This document shows positions 26,342 to 34,792 of a stretch of DNA of 64,000 nucleotides, piece by piece. The DNA lies in contig CABHOY010000084.1 of the NCBI GenBank assembly GCA_902168105.1, positions 1-64,000 of the forward strand, in the 5' to 3' direction. The notes under the pieces are model-generated. The model did no database searches. It was not told the origin of the DNA and worked only from the letters and a program-made list of their open reading frames with translations. Source of the DNA: an uncultured Flavihumibacter sp. (lineage in GTDB: Bacteria > Bacteroidota > Bacteroidia > Chitinophagales > Chitinophagaceae). The translations under genes were made by a program, and so were the position numbers. Numbering within the stretch: position 1 is the stretch's first letter; each line of letters opens with the position of its first letter.

Positions 26342-28138
26342 TTAGTACCCTTCATTCTGTTCAAGCGTCTTTGTACCGCCTTTGAAGCTCAGGTCAATCT
26401 GACGCTGAGGAACAGGATAATGTTCGTTACGGCCGGTAACGAACTTACCACCATTTAGGTCAGTAGTGATCGCAGACTCATAAGAGAAGAATCTGGTCAG
26501 TTCAGTTGGTGCAGTTCCCCAACGAACAACATCAAAGAAACGATGACCTTCCATAGCCAGTTCCAGTCTACGTTCAAAGCGGATAGCCTTTAACGCATTG
26601 TCTTTTCCCATTCCGGTAAACGCACCTGCAGGGTAATTAGCCACTACGTATTTTGCCGCAGGTGTGGTAGAGAAACCAGCCATTGGAGTAGCATCGTTCA
26701 GATATTTATATACGATAGTAGCTGGGTTTGCGGCTCTGGTACGTACCAAGTTAACGTAATTCTGAGCTGCATCCAGGTTACCCGATTCAGCTTCTGTTTC
26801 TGCTGCTAAAAGCAATATATCTGCATAACGGATCAACACAATATTGATCGCAGATCCTGGCGCCCAGGAGTTAGCATCTTTGTATTTATCCTGATTATAC
26901 TGCCAGTAAACATTCTTTTTAGGTGCGTAAGGACCGGCATAGTTCTGATCACGTACCCAGTCACGGCCGGGATGATTACCCCAATCCAGATAGGGAATAC
27001 CACGACGTCCAACTGTCCAGTCCAGACGTGGATCCAGGTTACCGTCGTCCGGTGTGAATGGAGAAGCAGAAAGGATCTTCATGTCACTTTTTACAGCATG
27101 GGCATTGTAATCATCCAGGTAAGGAAGACCATTCACATCTGTACGGTAAGCGTTCACCAGCTCCTGTGTAGGCTGATAGAATCCGCAGCAACCGAATGGG
27201 CTGTTATACGGGAAGTTCAGCATCTCACCCTGGTTACCATTGGAGATCTGACCGGTACCGTTGTTAGCTGACATCTGAATAGCAAATACAGACTCACTGT
27301 TATTTTTTTGCTCAGAGTCAAAATTGTCTTCAAACCTGTTTGTTAACGCATACTTTGTGCCTTTGGCATTTACCCCCTGAGTAGTGATCAGATCAAACAG
27401 TGGTTTAGCATCTGCCCATTTCTTCTCATAAACAAAGGTTTTCGCGAGGTATGCTGCAGCAGCCCATTTATTGGCGCGGCCCACCTGAGACTGTGTAATA
27501 GGCAGCTTCTCGTAAGCGAACTGGAAGTCTGCTTCGATATTAGGCCAGATATCTACATTATTAGGTTGTTTGTAATCGCCGATTTGAGTTTCATCCACCC
27601 AAGGCACTTTACCAAACATCTTTTTCAGTTCAAAATAATAATGTCCACGCAGGAACCGGCATTCAGCTTCAACTTGGGTCAGTTCATCTTCATTCATATC
27701 CTTTACATCAGGTAATAAAGACAGAATAACATTTACGCGAACCACACCGTCAAACAGTACTTTCCATTTTGTATTGAAGAAACCATTACTCGCATCAAAC
27801 TGTCCGGTCGCGATCTGACTGATAGGAGGCTGGTCAGTCGCATCACTACCTTTGTGTGCATCACCACCGGCTACGCTACCGTAAATCCAGTTACTAGGTG
27901 CAGCTTCCCATGGACCACCAGTACCGATGGCTGCTACGTCCTGTTGCTGACCATCCAGCGCAGCGTAAGCGCCTATCAATAAAGCAGATATACCATCTTT
28001 TGTGGATACGTCCGCGCCTGTCAGCGTTCCTTGCGGTGCACGTTCCAGGAAGCTTTTGCTACAGGAGTGAAAGAATAATCCTCCTGCAACTACTGCTGCA
28101 GCAAGTATATATTTTGATCTTATTAAAGTCCGTTTCAT
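26342..28138 (-). CDS. RagB/SusD family outer-membrane lipoprotein (second pair)
   Basis: About 598 residues from the ATG at 28138, which starts a proper lipoprotein signal (lipobox FFHSC); the longer reading frame upstream runs into the susC end and has no signal character. Family motifs: VEAECRFLRGHYYFELKKMF, SQVGRANKWAAAAYLAKTFV, YADILLLAAETEAESGNLDA, IRFERRLELAMEGHRFFDVV and a C-terminal LEQNEGY. It captures substrate for the SusC partner just upstream, 61 bases away. It is larger than the first SusD here and only distantly similar, so the two pairs probably import different compounds. Confidence 0.95.
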   Translation of the reverse strand: MKRTLIRSKYILAAAVVAGGLFFHSCSKSFLERAPQGTLTGADVSTKDGISALLIGAYAALDGQQQDVAAIGTGGPWEAAPSNWIYGSVAGGDAHKGSDATDQPPISQIATGQFDASNGFFNTKWKVLFDGVVRVNVILSLLPDVKDMNEDELTQVEAECRFLRGHYYFELKKMFGKVPWVDETQIGDYKQPNNVDIWPNIEADFQFAYEKLPITQSQVGRANKWAAAAYLAKTFVYEKKWADAKPLFDLITTQGVNAKGTKYALTNRFEDNFDSEQKNNSESVFAIQMSANNGTGQISNGNQGEMLNFPYNSPFGCCGFYQPTQELVNAYRTDVNGLPYLDDYNAHAVKSDMKILSASPFTPDDGNLDPRLDWTVGRRGIPYLDWGNHPGRDWVRDQNYAGPYAPKKNVYWQYNQDKYKDANSWAPGSAINIVLIRYADILLLAAETEAESGNLDAAQNYVNLVRTRAANPATIVYKYLNDATPMAGFSTTPAAKYVVANYPAGAFTGMGKDNALKAIRFERRLELAMEGHRFFDVVRWGTAPTELTRFFSYESAITTDLNGGKFVTGRNEHYPVPQRQIDLSFKGGTKTLEQNEGY

Positions 28139-28199
28139 TTTTAATATTTTTGAAATTCTCCAATTACTTTTAACATAACCATTTACGTTAGCTAAAAAA

Positions 28200-31100
28200 T
28201 CAGAAGCCCACGTTAACACCTACCAGGAACTGACGCTGGTTTGGATAAGCCCCTTCATCAATACCGAAGTTGGTTGTACCACCGGTAATTTCCGGATCGA
28301 TACCAGTATATTTCGTGATGGTGAAGAGGTTAGCAGCCTGTACATAGATGCGGAATTTCTCAATACCGATGCGTTGCAGGATTGGTTTAGGCAGTGTATA
28401 ACCTAACATCAAGTTCTTAGCTCGCAGGTAAGAACCATTCTCAACCAGGAAAGAGTTAGGTACGATGTTAGTACTGAAGGTACCTACGTTCTCCTGGATT
28501 GGCGCCTTTGCGTTCAGGTTATCTGGCCTCCAGGAATCATAGAGCGCAGTTTTACTTTTAGCACCTGCGAAAGATGGATAGAAGTCTGTCCACCAACGTA
28601 CCTGATTCCAGATATCGTTACCCTGTACACCGTAGAAGAATACAGTAAAGTCAAAATTCTTATAATCCAGTTCCAGGTTCAGACCATAACTGAAATCAGG
28701 GTTCGGATTACCCAAAAAAGTACGGTCAGCTTCTGTAATGATGCCATCTTTATTGGTATCCTGATAACGGAAACGGCCCATTCCGATTTCTGTCTGATAT
28801 ATTGCAGCAGGATTGTTTGTTGCTTTCTGAGCCTCCTGATTTGCCTGAGCAATTTCTTCTGCACTATCCCAGAAGCCGTCGGTCTTGTAACCAAAGAAAC
28901 TGGAGATCGGTTGGCCAACTGCATTACGGATAATGAAGTTACCGTTAAAACGGCGGGCTTCCTGATCAAAGTAAGGTGCATCCGCAGAAACGCTCACGAT
29001 CTTATTCTTATAAGTGGTCAGCGTAGCATTCGCTTTCAGCACAAGTTCCTTCGTAAGATGAATATCGTTGATACCGAGAGAGATGTCTATACCATGGTTC
29101 TCCATTTCTGCTATGTTCACAGTCGGAGGATCTGTACGACCGGCAGTACCAGAGATCTCAGGTTTGTACAGCAGGTCCTTTACTTTTTTCTTGTAATAGT
29201 CTGCAGTTACTTCCAGTTTGCCTTTAAACAGTGTCGCGTCTATACCAATGTTCATGTTGGTATTGCTTTCCCATTTAGCATTCGGGTTACCGATATGTGT
29301 TTTGAAGAAACCGGAAGCCAGTGAATTTGATGTACCTCCGATATCATAAAAGGAAGAACCTTTGTTCAGACCATACTGAGTAAATGCGTTAGATGCTTCT
29401 ACGTTCAGTTGATTACCCATTACACCATAACCTCCCCTGATCTTTAAGTCAGAGATCCAGGCTACCTGTTTCAGGAAAGCTTCCTGTGAAATACGCCAGC
29501 CTGCGCTCACCGCAGGGAAAACACCATATCGGAAGTTCTCACCAAATCTGCTGGAACCATCACGACGGATAACAGCACCGAGCAGATATTTGTCTAACAG
29601 GCTATAATCTAAACGACCAAACACAGAATACAAGGCGTCAGTGAAAGTACCACTGCCATTTGTCATTGTACCAGTACCTGTACCGAGGTTAGCGAAGTTT
29701 GGATCGAAGATGAAATAGTTCTGTGTAGTACCGGTCAGTGTGCGACCACGGTTGTCAAACGCTTCAGTACCTACCAATACTTTTATGTCGTGCACTTTAT
29801 TGAAGTTCTGCGCATAACTCAGGGTGTTAGTCCATGTCCAGTTATGTCCGTTGCTGGACCCTTCTGTAAAGGAGTTCACTTTGTTATTCTCTACGTTCTC
29901 ATATTCCGGATAAGTAAAGTTATGAGTAGAGGCAGAATAAATTTCACCACCAAAAGTTGTACGGAAAGTGAAATGTTTCAGGAAGTCAGCTTCTCCATAT
30001 ACGCTACCTAACAGGCGGTTACCGAGACCACGGTTTGAACGGGTACGGTCCTGTATTGCAACAGGGTTACGGGCATTACCCAGCTGAACGCTGTTTGTAC
30101 TGAAGGAACCGGCAAAGTTGCCTTTGATGTCATTTACAGGGATGATCGGTTGCTCACGGAAAGCCATACCAATGGCACTACCTTCTGTCAGCGGATCGAT
30201 CTGTGGGTTGTCAATTACAGAGAACTCGATATTTTCGCCTATACGTACATGTTTACCTACGTTAAAATGGCTGTTGGAGCGGATGGAATAACGTTTCAGG
30301 TAAGTATTCTTCAATGTACCTTCCTGGTTGAAATAATAGAAGGAGAGATAATAAGCGCCCTGATCGCCACCACCACTAACAGATACGTTGTGGCTGGTGA
30401 TCATTGCAGGTTTGAATATCTCATGGAACCAGTCAGTACCTCCTTTATTTGCCTTCGTAATACGGTAGAACTTATCCAGGTCAGAAGGGCTTTTGTAATT
30501 AGGATTCACAAAATATTTGGAAGGATCTACTAACGGATCTCCTTCCATCAGCCCACCCGGAGCTATATAATCAGGCAGTCTTGGGTTAGCGCCGTTACCA
30601 TACAGAGGATCATCATAAACGATATTCGGATCTGTATTCTTCAGCGCCATCCATTTAAGATTACCCATTTCCTGTGGAGTAAGAATATCCCAAACATTAC
30701 CACCTTTAGGACGCTGTGTACCATAGTAACCATCGTAACTAACTCTTACTTTACCATCTGACTTACCTCTTTTGGTTGTAACAATGATCACACCATTTGC
30801 TGCTCTCGCACCGTAGATAGAGGCAGAACCTGCATCTTTCAGTACCTGCATAGATGCAACGTCATACGGGTTCAGGTCAACGATGTTTTGGGTAGGTACT
30901 CCATCAATAACGTAAAGGGGAGTATTATTTCCGAAGGTGTTCACACCACGGATACGTACCTGTGGCTCTTCACCCGGCTGACCAGATCCCAGTACGGTAA
31001 TACCGGATACCTGTCCCTGTAACTGGTTACTTACCTGCGCTGTCGGCTGGCGGCTGATCTGGTCTACGTTTACAACAGATACAGCGCCTGTCAGGTCCTT

Positions 31101-31451
31101 TTTACGTTGCGTAGCGTAACCCGTTACTACTACTTCATCGAGTGAACCTATTTTTTCACTTAAAACTACACTAACAGTTGTGGCATCACCCAATATCACA
31201 TCCTGTTGCGTGTAACCGATAAATGAAAATACCAGGGTCTCGCCTTTTTTAGCAGTAATGCTAAAATTTCCGGCAGGGTCTGTAGCCGTACCATGGGACG
31301 AATTCTTAACTGCCACTGTTACTCCTGGCAAAGGATTACCGGACGACTGGTCGGTGACCTTTCCGGTAAATTTAGTCTGGGCGAATGCGGCACTGGCAAA
31401 TAACAACAACAGCCAGCAGCACGCAAAGGTGCGGTAGACATGTCTCTTCAT
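28200..31451 (-). CDS. SusC/RagA family TonB-linked outer-membrane transporter (second pair)
   Basis: About 1083 residues from the ATG at 31451, which begins a clear signal peptide (MKRHVYRTFACCWLLLLFAS). Order: signal peptide, carboxypeptidase-regulatory-like domain (GKVTDQSSGNPLPGVTVAVK, then FSFIGYTQQDV), TonB-box region DEVVVTGYATQRKKDLTGAV, plug with TPLYVIDGVPT and YGARAANGVIIVTTKRGK, and the barrel, ending FLVGVNVGF. It works with the adjacent SusD. No anti-sigma or glycoside hydrolase gene accompanies it. The 458-base upstream region (31452-31909) is AT-rich and carries a loose inverted repeat with GTTAAC ends (31719-31734 and 31777-31794); I could not fix the promoter. Confidence 0.95.
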   Translation of the reverse strand: MKRHVYRTFACCWLLLLFASAAFAQTKFTGKVTDQSSGNPLPGVTVAVKNSSHGTATDPAGNFSITAKKGETLVFSFIGYTQQDVILGDATTVSVVLSEKIGSLDEVVVTGYATQRKKDLTGAVSVVNVDQISRQPTAQVSNQLQGQVSGITVLGSGQPGEEPQVRIRGVNTFGNNTPLYVIDGVPTQNIVDLNPYDVASMQVLKDAGSASIYGARAANGVIIVTTKRGKSDGKVRVSYDGYYGTQRPKGGNVWDILTPQEMGNLKWMALKNTDPNIVYDDPLYGNGANPRLPDYIAPGGLMEGDPLVDPSKYFVNPNYKSPSDLDKFYRITKANKGGTDWFHEIFKPAMITSHNVSVSGGGDQGAYYLSFYYFNQEGTLKNTYLKRYSIRSNSHFNVGKHVRIGENIEFSVIDNPQIDPLTEGSAIGMAFREQPIIPVNDIKGNFAGSFSTNSVQLGNARNPVAIQDRTRSNRGLGNRLLGSVYGEADFLKHFTFRTTFGGEIYSASTHNFTYPEYENVENNKVNSFTEGSSNGHNWTWTNTLSYAQNFNKVHDIKVLVGTEAFDNRGRTLTGTTQNYFIFDPNFANLGTGTGTMTNGSGTFTDALYSVFGRLDYSLLDKYLLGAVIRRDGSSRFGENFRYGVFPAVSAGWRISQEAFLKQVAWISDLKIRGGYGVMGNQLNVEASNAFTQYGLNKGSSFYDIGGTSNSLASGFFKTHIGNPNAKWESNTNMNIGIDATLFKGKLEVTADYYKKKVKDLLYKPEISGTAGRTDPPTVNIAEMENHGIDISLGINDIHLTKELVLKANATLTTYKNKIVSVSADAPYFDQEARRFNGNFIIRNAVGQPISSFFGYKTDGFWDSAEEIAQANQEAQKATNNPAAIYQTEIGMGRFRYQDTNKDGIITEADRTFLGNPNPDFSYGLNLELDYKNFDFTVFFYGVQGNDIWNQVRWWTDFYPSFAGAKSKTALYDSWRPDNLNAKAPIQENVGTFSTNIVPNSFLVENGSYLRAKNLMLGYTLPKPILQRIGIEKFRIYVQAANLFTITKYTGIDPEITGGTTNFGIDEGAYPNQRQFLVGVNVGF

Positions 31452-31892
31452 AACGTGAAACGTTTTTTTGGTTAATAAAAAGCCTGTTCCGGTCTGCATA
31501 CTGCGCAACTGGCAGGTACAGACACGAAAATTGACCGGGTAAATCAATATCCTGGTCTTAGAGGGACACTATAATAACTCCTTACTCTCGGGCTAAAATC
31601 CATATTGATACTGTTCGCAGCATCAATGCAATAGTATTTCCGGGCATCAATTGTTAAAAAATGGGAATGGCGTACACAAAGTTTTTTAAAGCCTACAGTT
31701 TAGTTTTCTCATACACGTGTTAACATTAAAATTTAGGGAACTAGGATTAGATCTTGGTTACATTTAAACACACACTAAAATTTCAATTGTTAACTGGCCG
31801 ACAAGGTAACACATTCGTTTAATTTAAGCAAGCCAAGTGGCAAAATTTTAATCAGTCTTTAATAATTTACTATCAGCATTTAAATAATATTC

Positions 31893-31931
31893 AAAAAAAA
31901 GGGGGGTGATCACAGTTTTTCTGTGATCACC
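31893..31931 (-). terminator. Terminator overlapping the prfH stop codon
   Basis: Perfect 11-base arms GGTGATCACAG (31905-31915) and CTGTGATCACC (31921-31931); on the minus strand eight T follow. The first arm lies inside the last codons of prfH. Confidence 0.85.
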
Positions 31932-32530
31932 TTTATTGCCCTTCCTCTTTCGAGTTCATTATGTTCCTGCCACTGGTCTTGCTGACGCGCCAGTAATTGT
32001 TCCATCTGCCACGACATGAACTTAGCTTCCAGCCTTTCCAGGCAAAGCTGTTTGTTCTGCAATTGAGAACGGCTATCCATTGCCAGTACCTGGATGCCTG
32101 AAGGAAGATGTGTGCCCCGTACTGCCGTCTCCACTTTGTTGACATGCTGCCCACCAGGCCCTGAAGCCCTGCAGGACTCCAGCTTTACATCCTTCATGTT
32201 CCATTGTAACTGCGCTTTCACATCAAATACCTCTACGCCCACAAACCAGTTCTTACGTTTATGGAACTTGCGGTAAGGGCTTTGCGCAATCCACTGCACC
32301 GTACCCCTCCACTCTTTTATAAAGGCCTCGATTGTGGCTCCCTCTCCTTTTAGTAATAATACTGCTGATAATAAAGTGCCTTTCAGATCTCCCTTTTTAC
32401 TTTCCAGCAACTGAATATCCAATGCATGCCCCCGGGCAGATCTCATTATTAATTCCACCACCTTTGCGACTACCCGGGTACATTCCACGGGGCCTCTTCC
32501 GGCAGTTACCTGTATGATAAACTTGTTCAT
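31910..32530 (-). CDS. prfH: Peptide chain release factor homologue PrfH
   Basis: A 206-residue RF-like protein that keeps the peptidyl-tRNA hydrolysis loop (SGPGGQHVNKVETAVRGTHL; Gly126-Gly127-Gln128) but lacks the N-terminal and stop-codon-reading domains of RF1/RF2, which are about 360 residues. This size and its linkage to rtcB identify PrfH. In characterised RtcB2-PrfH pairs, PrfH releases peptides from ribosomes whose 16S decoding centre has been cut by a ribotoxin, and RtcB then re-ligates the RNA. It follows rtcB with a 4-base gap, so the two are co-transcribed. Confidence 0.93.
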   Translation of the reverse strand: MNKFIIQVTAGRGPVECTRVVAKVVELIMRSARGHALDIQLLESKKGDLKGTLLSAVLLLKGEGATIEAFIKEWRGTVQWIAQSPYRKFHKRKNWFVGVEVFDVKAQLQWNMKDVKLESCRASGPGGQHVNKVETAVRGTHLPSGIQVLAMDSRSQLQNKQLCLERLEAKFMSWQMEQLLARQQDQWQEHNELERGRAIKVITEKL

Positions 32531-32534
32531 GTTG

Positions 32535-33935
32535 TTACTCTTTATACATTCTTACGATCCGCGGTAAAAACCGCCCTTCAATATTGATCAGTTCCTGCTG
32601 TGCAGTGATCACGCTCTCTATATCTTTATAGGCAAGCGGATTTTCTTCTACACTACCACCGATCAGTGTAACACCGGCATCTGCCAGCATTTTCTTCAGT
32701 GCTGATACCGTCATACTTTCCCTTGCACGCTTCCGGCTCATCATACGGCCGGCTCCATGCGATGCAGAAAATAAAGACTGCTCCACTCCCTTTCCCGTTA
32801 CCAGGTAGGCTGCCGTTGTCATGCTGCCCGGAATAATGCCCGGCTCGTTCTCATGAGCCGGCGTGGCACCCTTACGATGCACGATCACCTTACGACCGTC
32901 CGCCAGCTTTTCCTCCCAGGCAAAATTGTGGTGATTCTCAATTGTGATCAGGCGCTCAAGCCCCAATGCCTTGGCCATATTAATATGGATACGGTCATGA
33001 CAGGCCTTTGCGTAATCACCTGCCAGCTGCATACTGAGCCAGTATTCCTGTCCGGCTTCACTGTTCATGTCCAGCCATGCCAGTTGCTGCGCTTCTCTTG
33101 GCAGCTTGCAGGTATCCATCGCTATCTTCGTATAGTGCATCGCGACATTCGCACCCAATCCACGACTGCCGGAATGTGATAACAACGCTACGTAGTCTTT
33201 CGCCGGTAGTCCCAGGGAATTGTCTTCAGACAGACTGATCATACCAAACTCCACGAAGTGATTACCACTGCCGGAACTTCCCAGCTGCCTGGCAGCTTTC
33301 TGCTGTAACTTCTTCAGCAATGTCGTAGCCTGAAAAGCGGGATCATCCAGTACCGGATGCTCCTGTTCTACTTCCAGCCCCCCTTCCATACCGAAGTGCG
33401 TCCACTCTTTCAACGCCACCTTCATCTGGTAACCGAAACGTTTGATAAAACTCTCTCCTTCGTCAAAGATGGACAATGCCATACGGCAGCCAATATCCAC
33501 ACCTACCGCATAAGGTATAACGGCGTTATCTGTAGCCAGCACTCCTCCAATAGGAAGACCATAACCCGTATGCGCATCTGGCATCAGTGCTCCCTGCACC
33601 GTTACTGGCAAGGACATAGCGACTTCCATCTGCTTCTTTGCACTATGCTCAATTTCCTTGCCTCCATAGATCTTTAAACGTCCTGTTTGCTCCAGTAACG
33701 TGAATTCTTTATGATGCGTGACTTCCTCTTTCTCTATAAAAGTGGCTGCGATCTTACCCACTACTTCATCATTAATATATTGTTCAGGTCTCTCTTTGAT
33801 ACCTGTCAACAATGTGATGAGCTCTTCTTTGGTATGATGCTTAAAATGTTTTGAAATAATATTAATGACCAGACTTCTTGCACGGTCATTGGTGTAACCG
33901 ATCTTACTCAGTTCTTTTATACGTATACTGCCCAT
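32535..33935 (-). CDS. rtcB: RtcB-type RNA ligase
   Basis: A 466-residue GTP- and Mn-dependent RNA ligase that joins 2',3'-cyclic phosphate or 3'-phosphate ends to 5'-OH ends. Active-site motifs: MPDAHTGYGLPIGGVLATD (118-136), GVDIGCRMAL with metal-binding Cys150, SGSGNHFVEFG (Asn225, His226), LSHSGSRGLG (His254), and the guanylylated His393 in SASHGAGRMMSRKRA. An approximately 70-residue extension precedes the core and contains KEELITLLTGIKERPEQYI. The prfH partner lies immediately downstream. A promoter nearly 280 bases upstream implies a long leader, so expression may be controlled post-transcriptionally. Confidence 0.95.
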   Translation of the reverse strand: MGSIRIKELSKIGYTNDRARSLVINIISKHFKHHTKEELITLLTGIKERPEQYINDEVVGKIAATFIEKEEVTHHKEFTLLEQTGRLKIYGGKEIEHSAKKQMEVAMSLPVTVQGALMPDAHTGYGLPIGGVLATDNAVIPYAVGVDIGCRMALSIFDEGESFIKRFGYQMKVALKEWTHFGMEGGLEVEQEHPVLDDPAFQATTLLKKLQQKAARQLGSSGSGNHFVEFGMISLSEDNSLGLPAKDYVALLSHSGSRGLGANVAMHYTKIAMDTCKLPREAQQLAWLDMNSEAGQEYWLSMQLAGDYAKACHDRIHINMAKALGLERLITIENHHNFAWEEKLADGRKVIVHRKGATPAHENEPGIIPGSMTTAAYLVTGKGVEQSLFSASHGAGRMMSRKRARESMTVSALKKMLADAGVTLIGGSVEENPLAYKDIESVITAQQELINIEGRFLPRIVRMYKE

Positions 33936-34217
33936 ATAGGTGCGTAATAAATTGTATAGTGATTTGGATCGTTCAAATAATATCGAACGACAATTAAGGC
34001 ATGTAATACCCTTTCCGCAGGCGCAGAATATCCAGTCTATACAGGCATAGTAATGAGTTGCATAAATGATGAATGCTCATCAATGCTTACTCGCTTCCGG
34101 TAAATGAAAAAAGGAATAATGCCTGGATCAGGCAGCGGGCGAAAGGGGCGATATGTGAATACGTTCTGTCATGATTCCTTGTGTTTTTAGAAGTGAACAA
34201 ATAAAGGAATTCGGATG
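33936..34217 (-). promoter_or_regulatory. Predicted 5' leader of rtcB-prfH with small hairpins
   Basis: Between the likely promoter (34218-34247) and the rtcB ATG there is no gene in about 280 bases. I see three short inverted repeats: TGCCTG/CAGGCA (34120-34134, 3-base loop), TGATGA/TCATCA (34067-34082) and TCGTTC/GAACGA (33969-33990). No known riboswitch is recognised. Confidence 0.4.
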
Positions 34218-34247
34218 CAAAGGTATGTATTTTCAATAATATATCAA
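34218..34247 (-). promoter_or_regulatory. Promoter of rtcB-prfH
   Basis: On the minus strand TTG (34247-34245), 19 bases, then TACCTTTG (34225-34218), a full match to the Bacteroidota consensus. Confidence 0.6.
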
Positions 34248-34281
34248 GTATCTTCGTTCTATCGCTGATAATTTTTTTTCT

Positions 34282-34662
34282 ATGAAAATATTCAACATCA
34301 TCTGGGGGATCTTGTTCATCATCTTTGCAGGATTACAATACAACGATCCGGATCCTTATATATGGGGACCAATTTACCTCTTTGGCGCAGGATGCTGCCT
34401 GCTCGCTGCACGTGGCCGATTCTTCAGGCGCGCTTATATCTTCGGTATATTCATCTACTTAGCGTATGCCGCTTACCTCTTCTTTGATAAGAATGGTGTA
34501 ATAGACTGGGCTACTGAACATCATGGTGAGAACATTGCAGGAACTATGAAAGCTGCAAAACCATGGATAGAAGAAACACGTGAGTTCTTTGGATTATTCC
34601 TGCTTATTATAGTATTACTGATCAACTATTTTTATGCAGGCAAGCGACTTAAGAAAGGTTAA
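34282..34662 (+). CDS. Transmembrane 220 (TMEM220) family protein
   Basis: A 126-residue integral membrane protein with about four helices: residues 3-19, 26-44, 50-68 and 102-118. The conserved LQYNDPDPYIWGPIY (about 18-32) between the first two helices is the hallmark of the TMEM220 family, found in bacteria and animals without a known function. The gene is alone on the plus strand, facing a bidirectional terminator that it shares with the sugar-oxidation cluster. Confidence 0.85.
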   Translation: MKIFNIIWGILFIIFAGLQYNDPDPYIWGPIYLFGAGCCLLAARGRFFRRAYIFGIFIYLAYAAYLFFDKNGVIDWATEHHGENIAGTMKAAKPWIEETREFFGLFLLIIVLLINYFYAGKRLKKG

Positions 34663-34732
34663 TTGAATACCAGTATAACGTATAACATTACACGCTATAC
34701 CAGGTCTGAATTCAGACAATAAATATTCAAAT

Positions 34733-34772
34733 AAAAAAGCGGGGCGTCTCATGTGAGACGCCCCGCTTTTTT
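34733..34772. terminator. Strong bidirectional terminator
   Basis: Perfect 19-base arms (34733-34751 and 34754-34772; core GCGGGGCGTCTCA) with a 2-base gap between arms and A/T tracts on both sides. It ends both the TMEM220 gene and the cluster on the minus strand. Confidence 0.9.
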
Positions 34773-34792
34773 ATTTGAATCACTTCGTGATA

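Noticed and set aside
31910..32530. A truncated RF2 (prfB)
   Set aside because: It lacks the codon-reading domain by design, is complete at its normal size, and is linked to rtcB, which defines PrfH.
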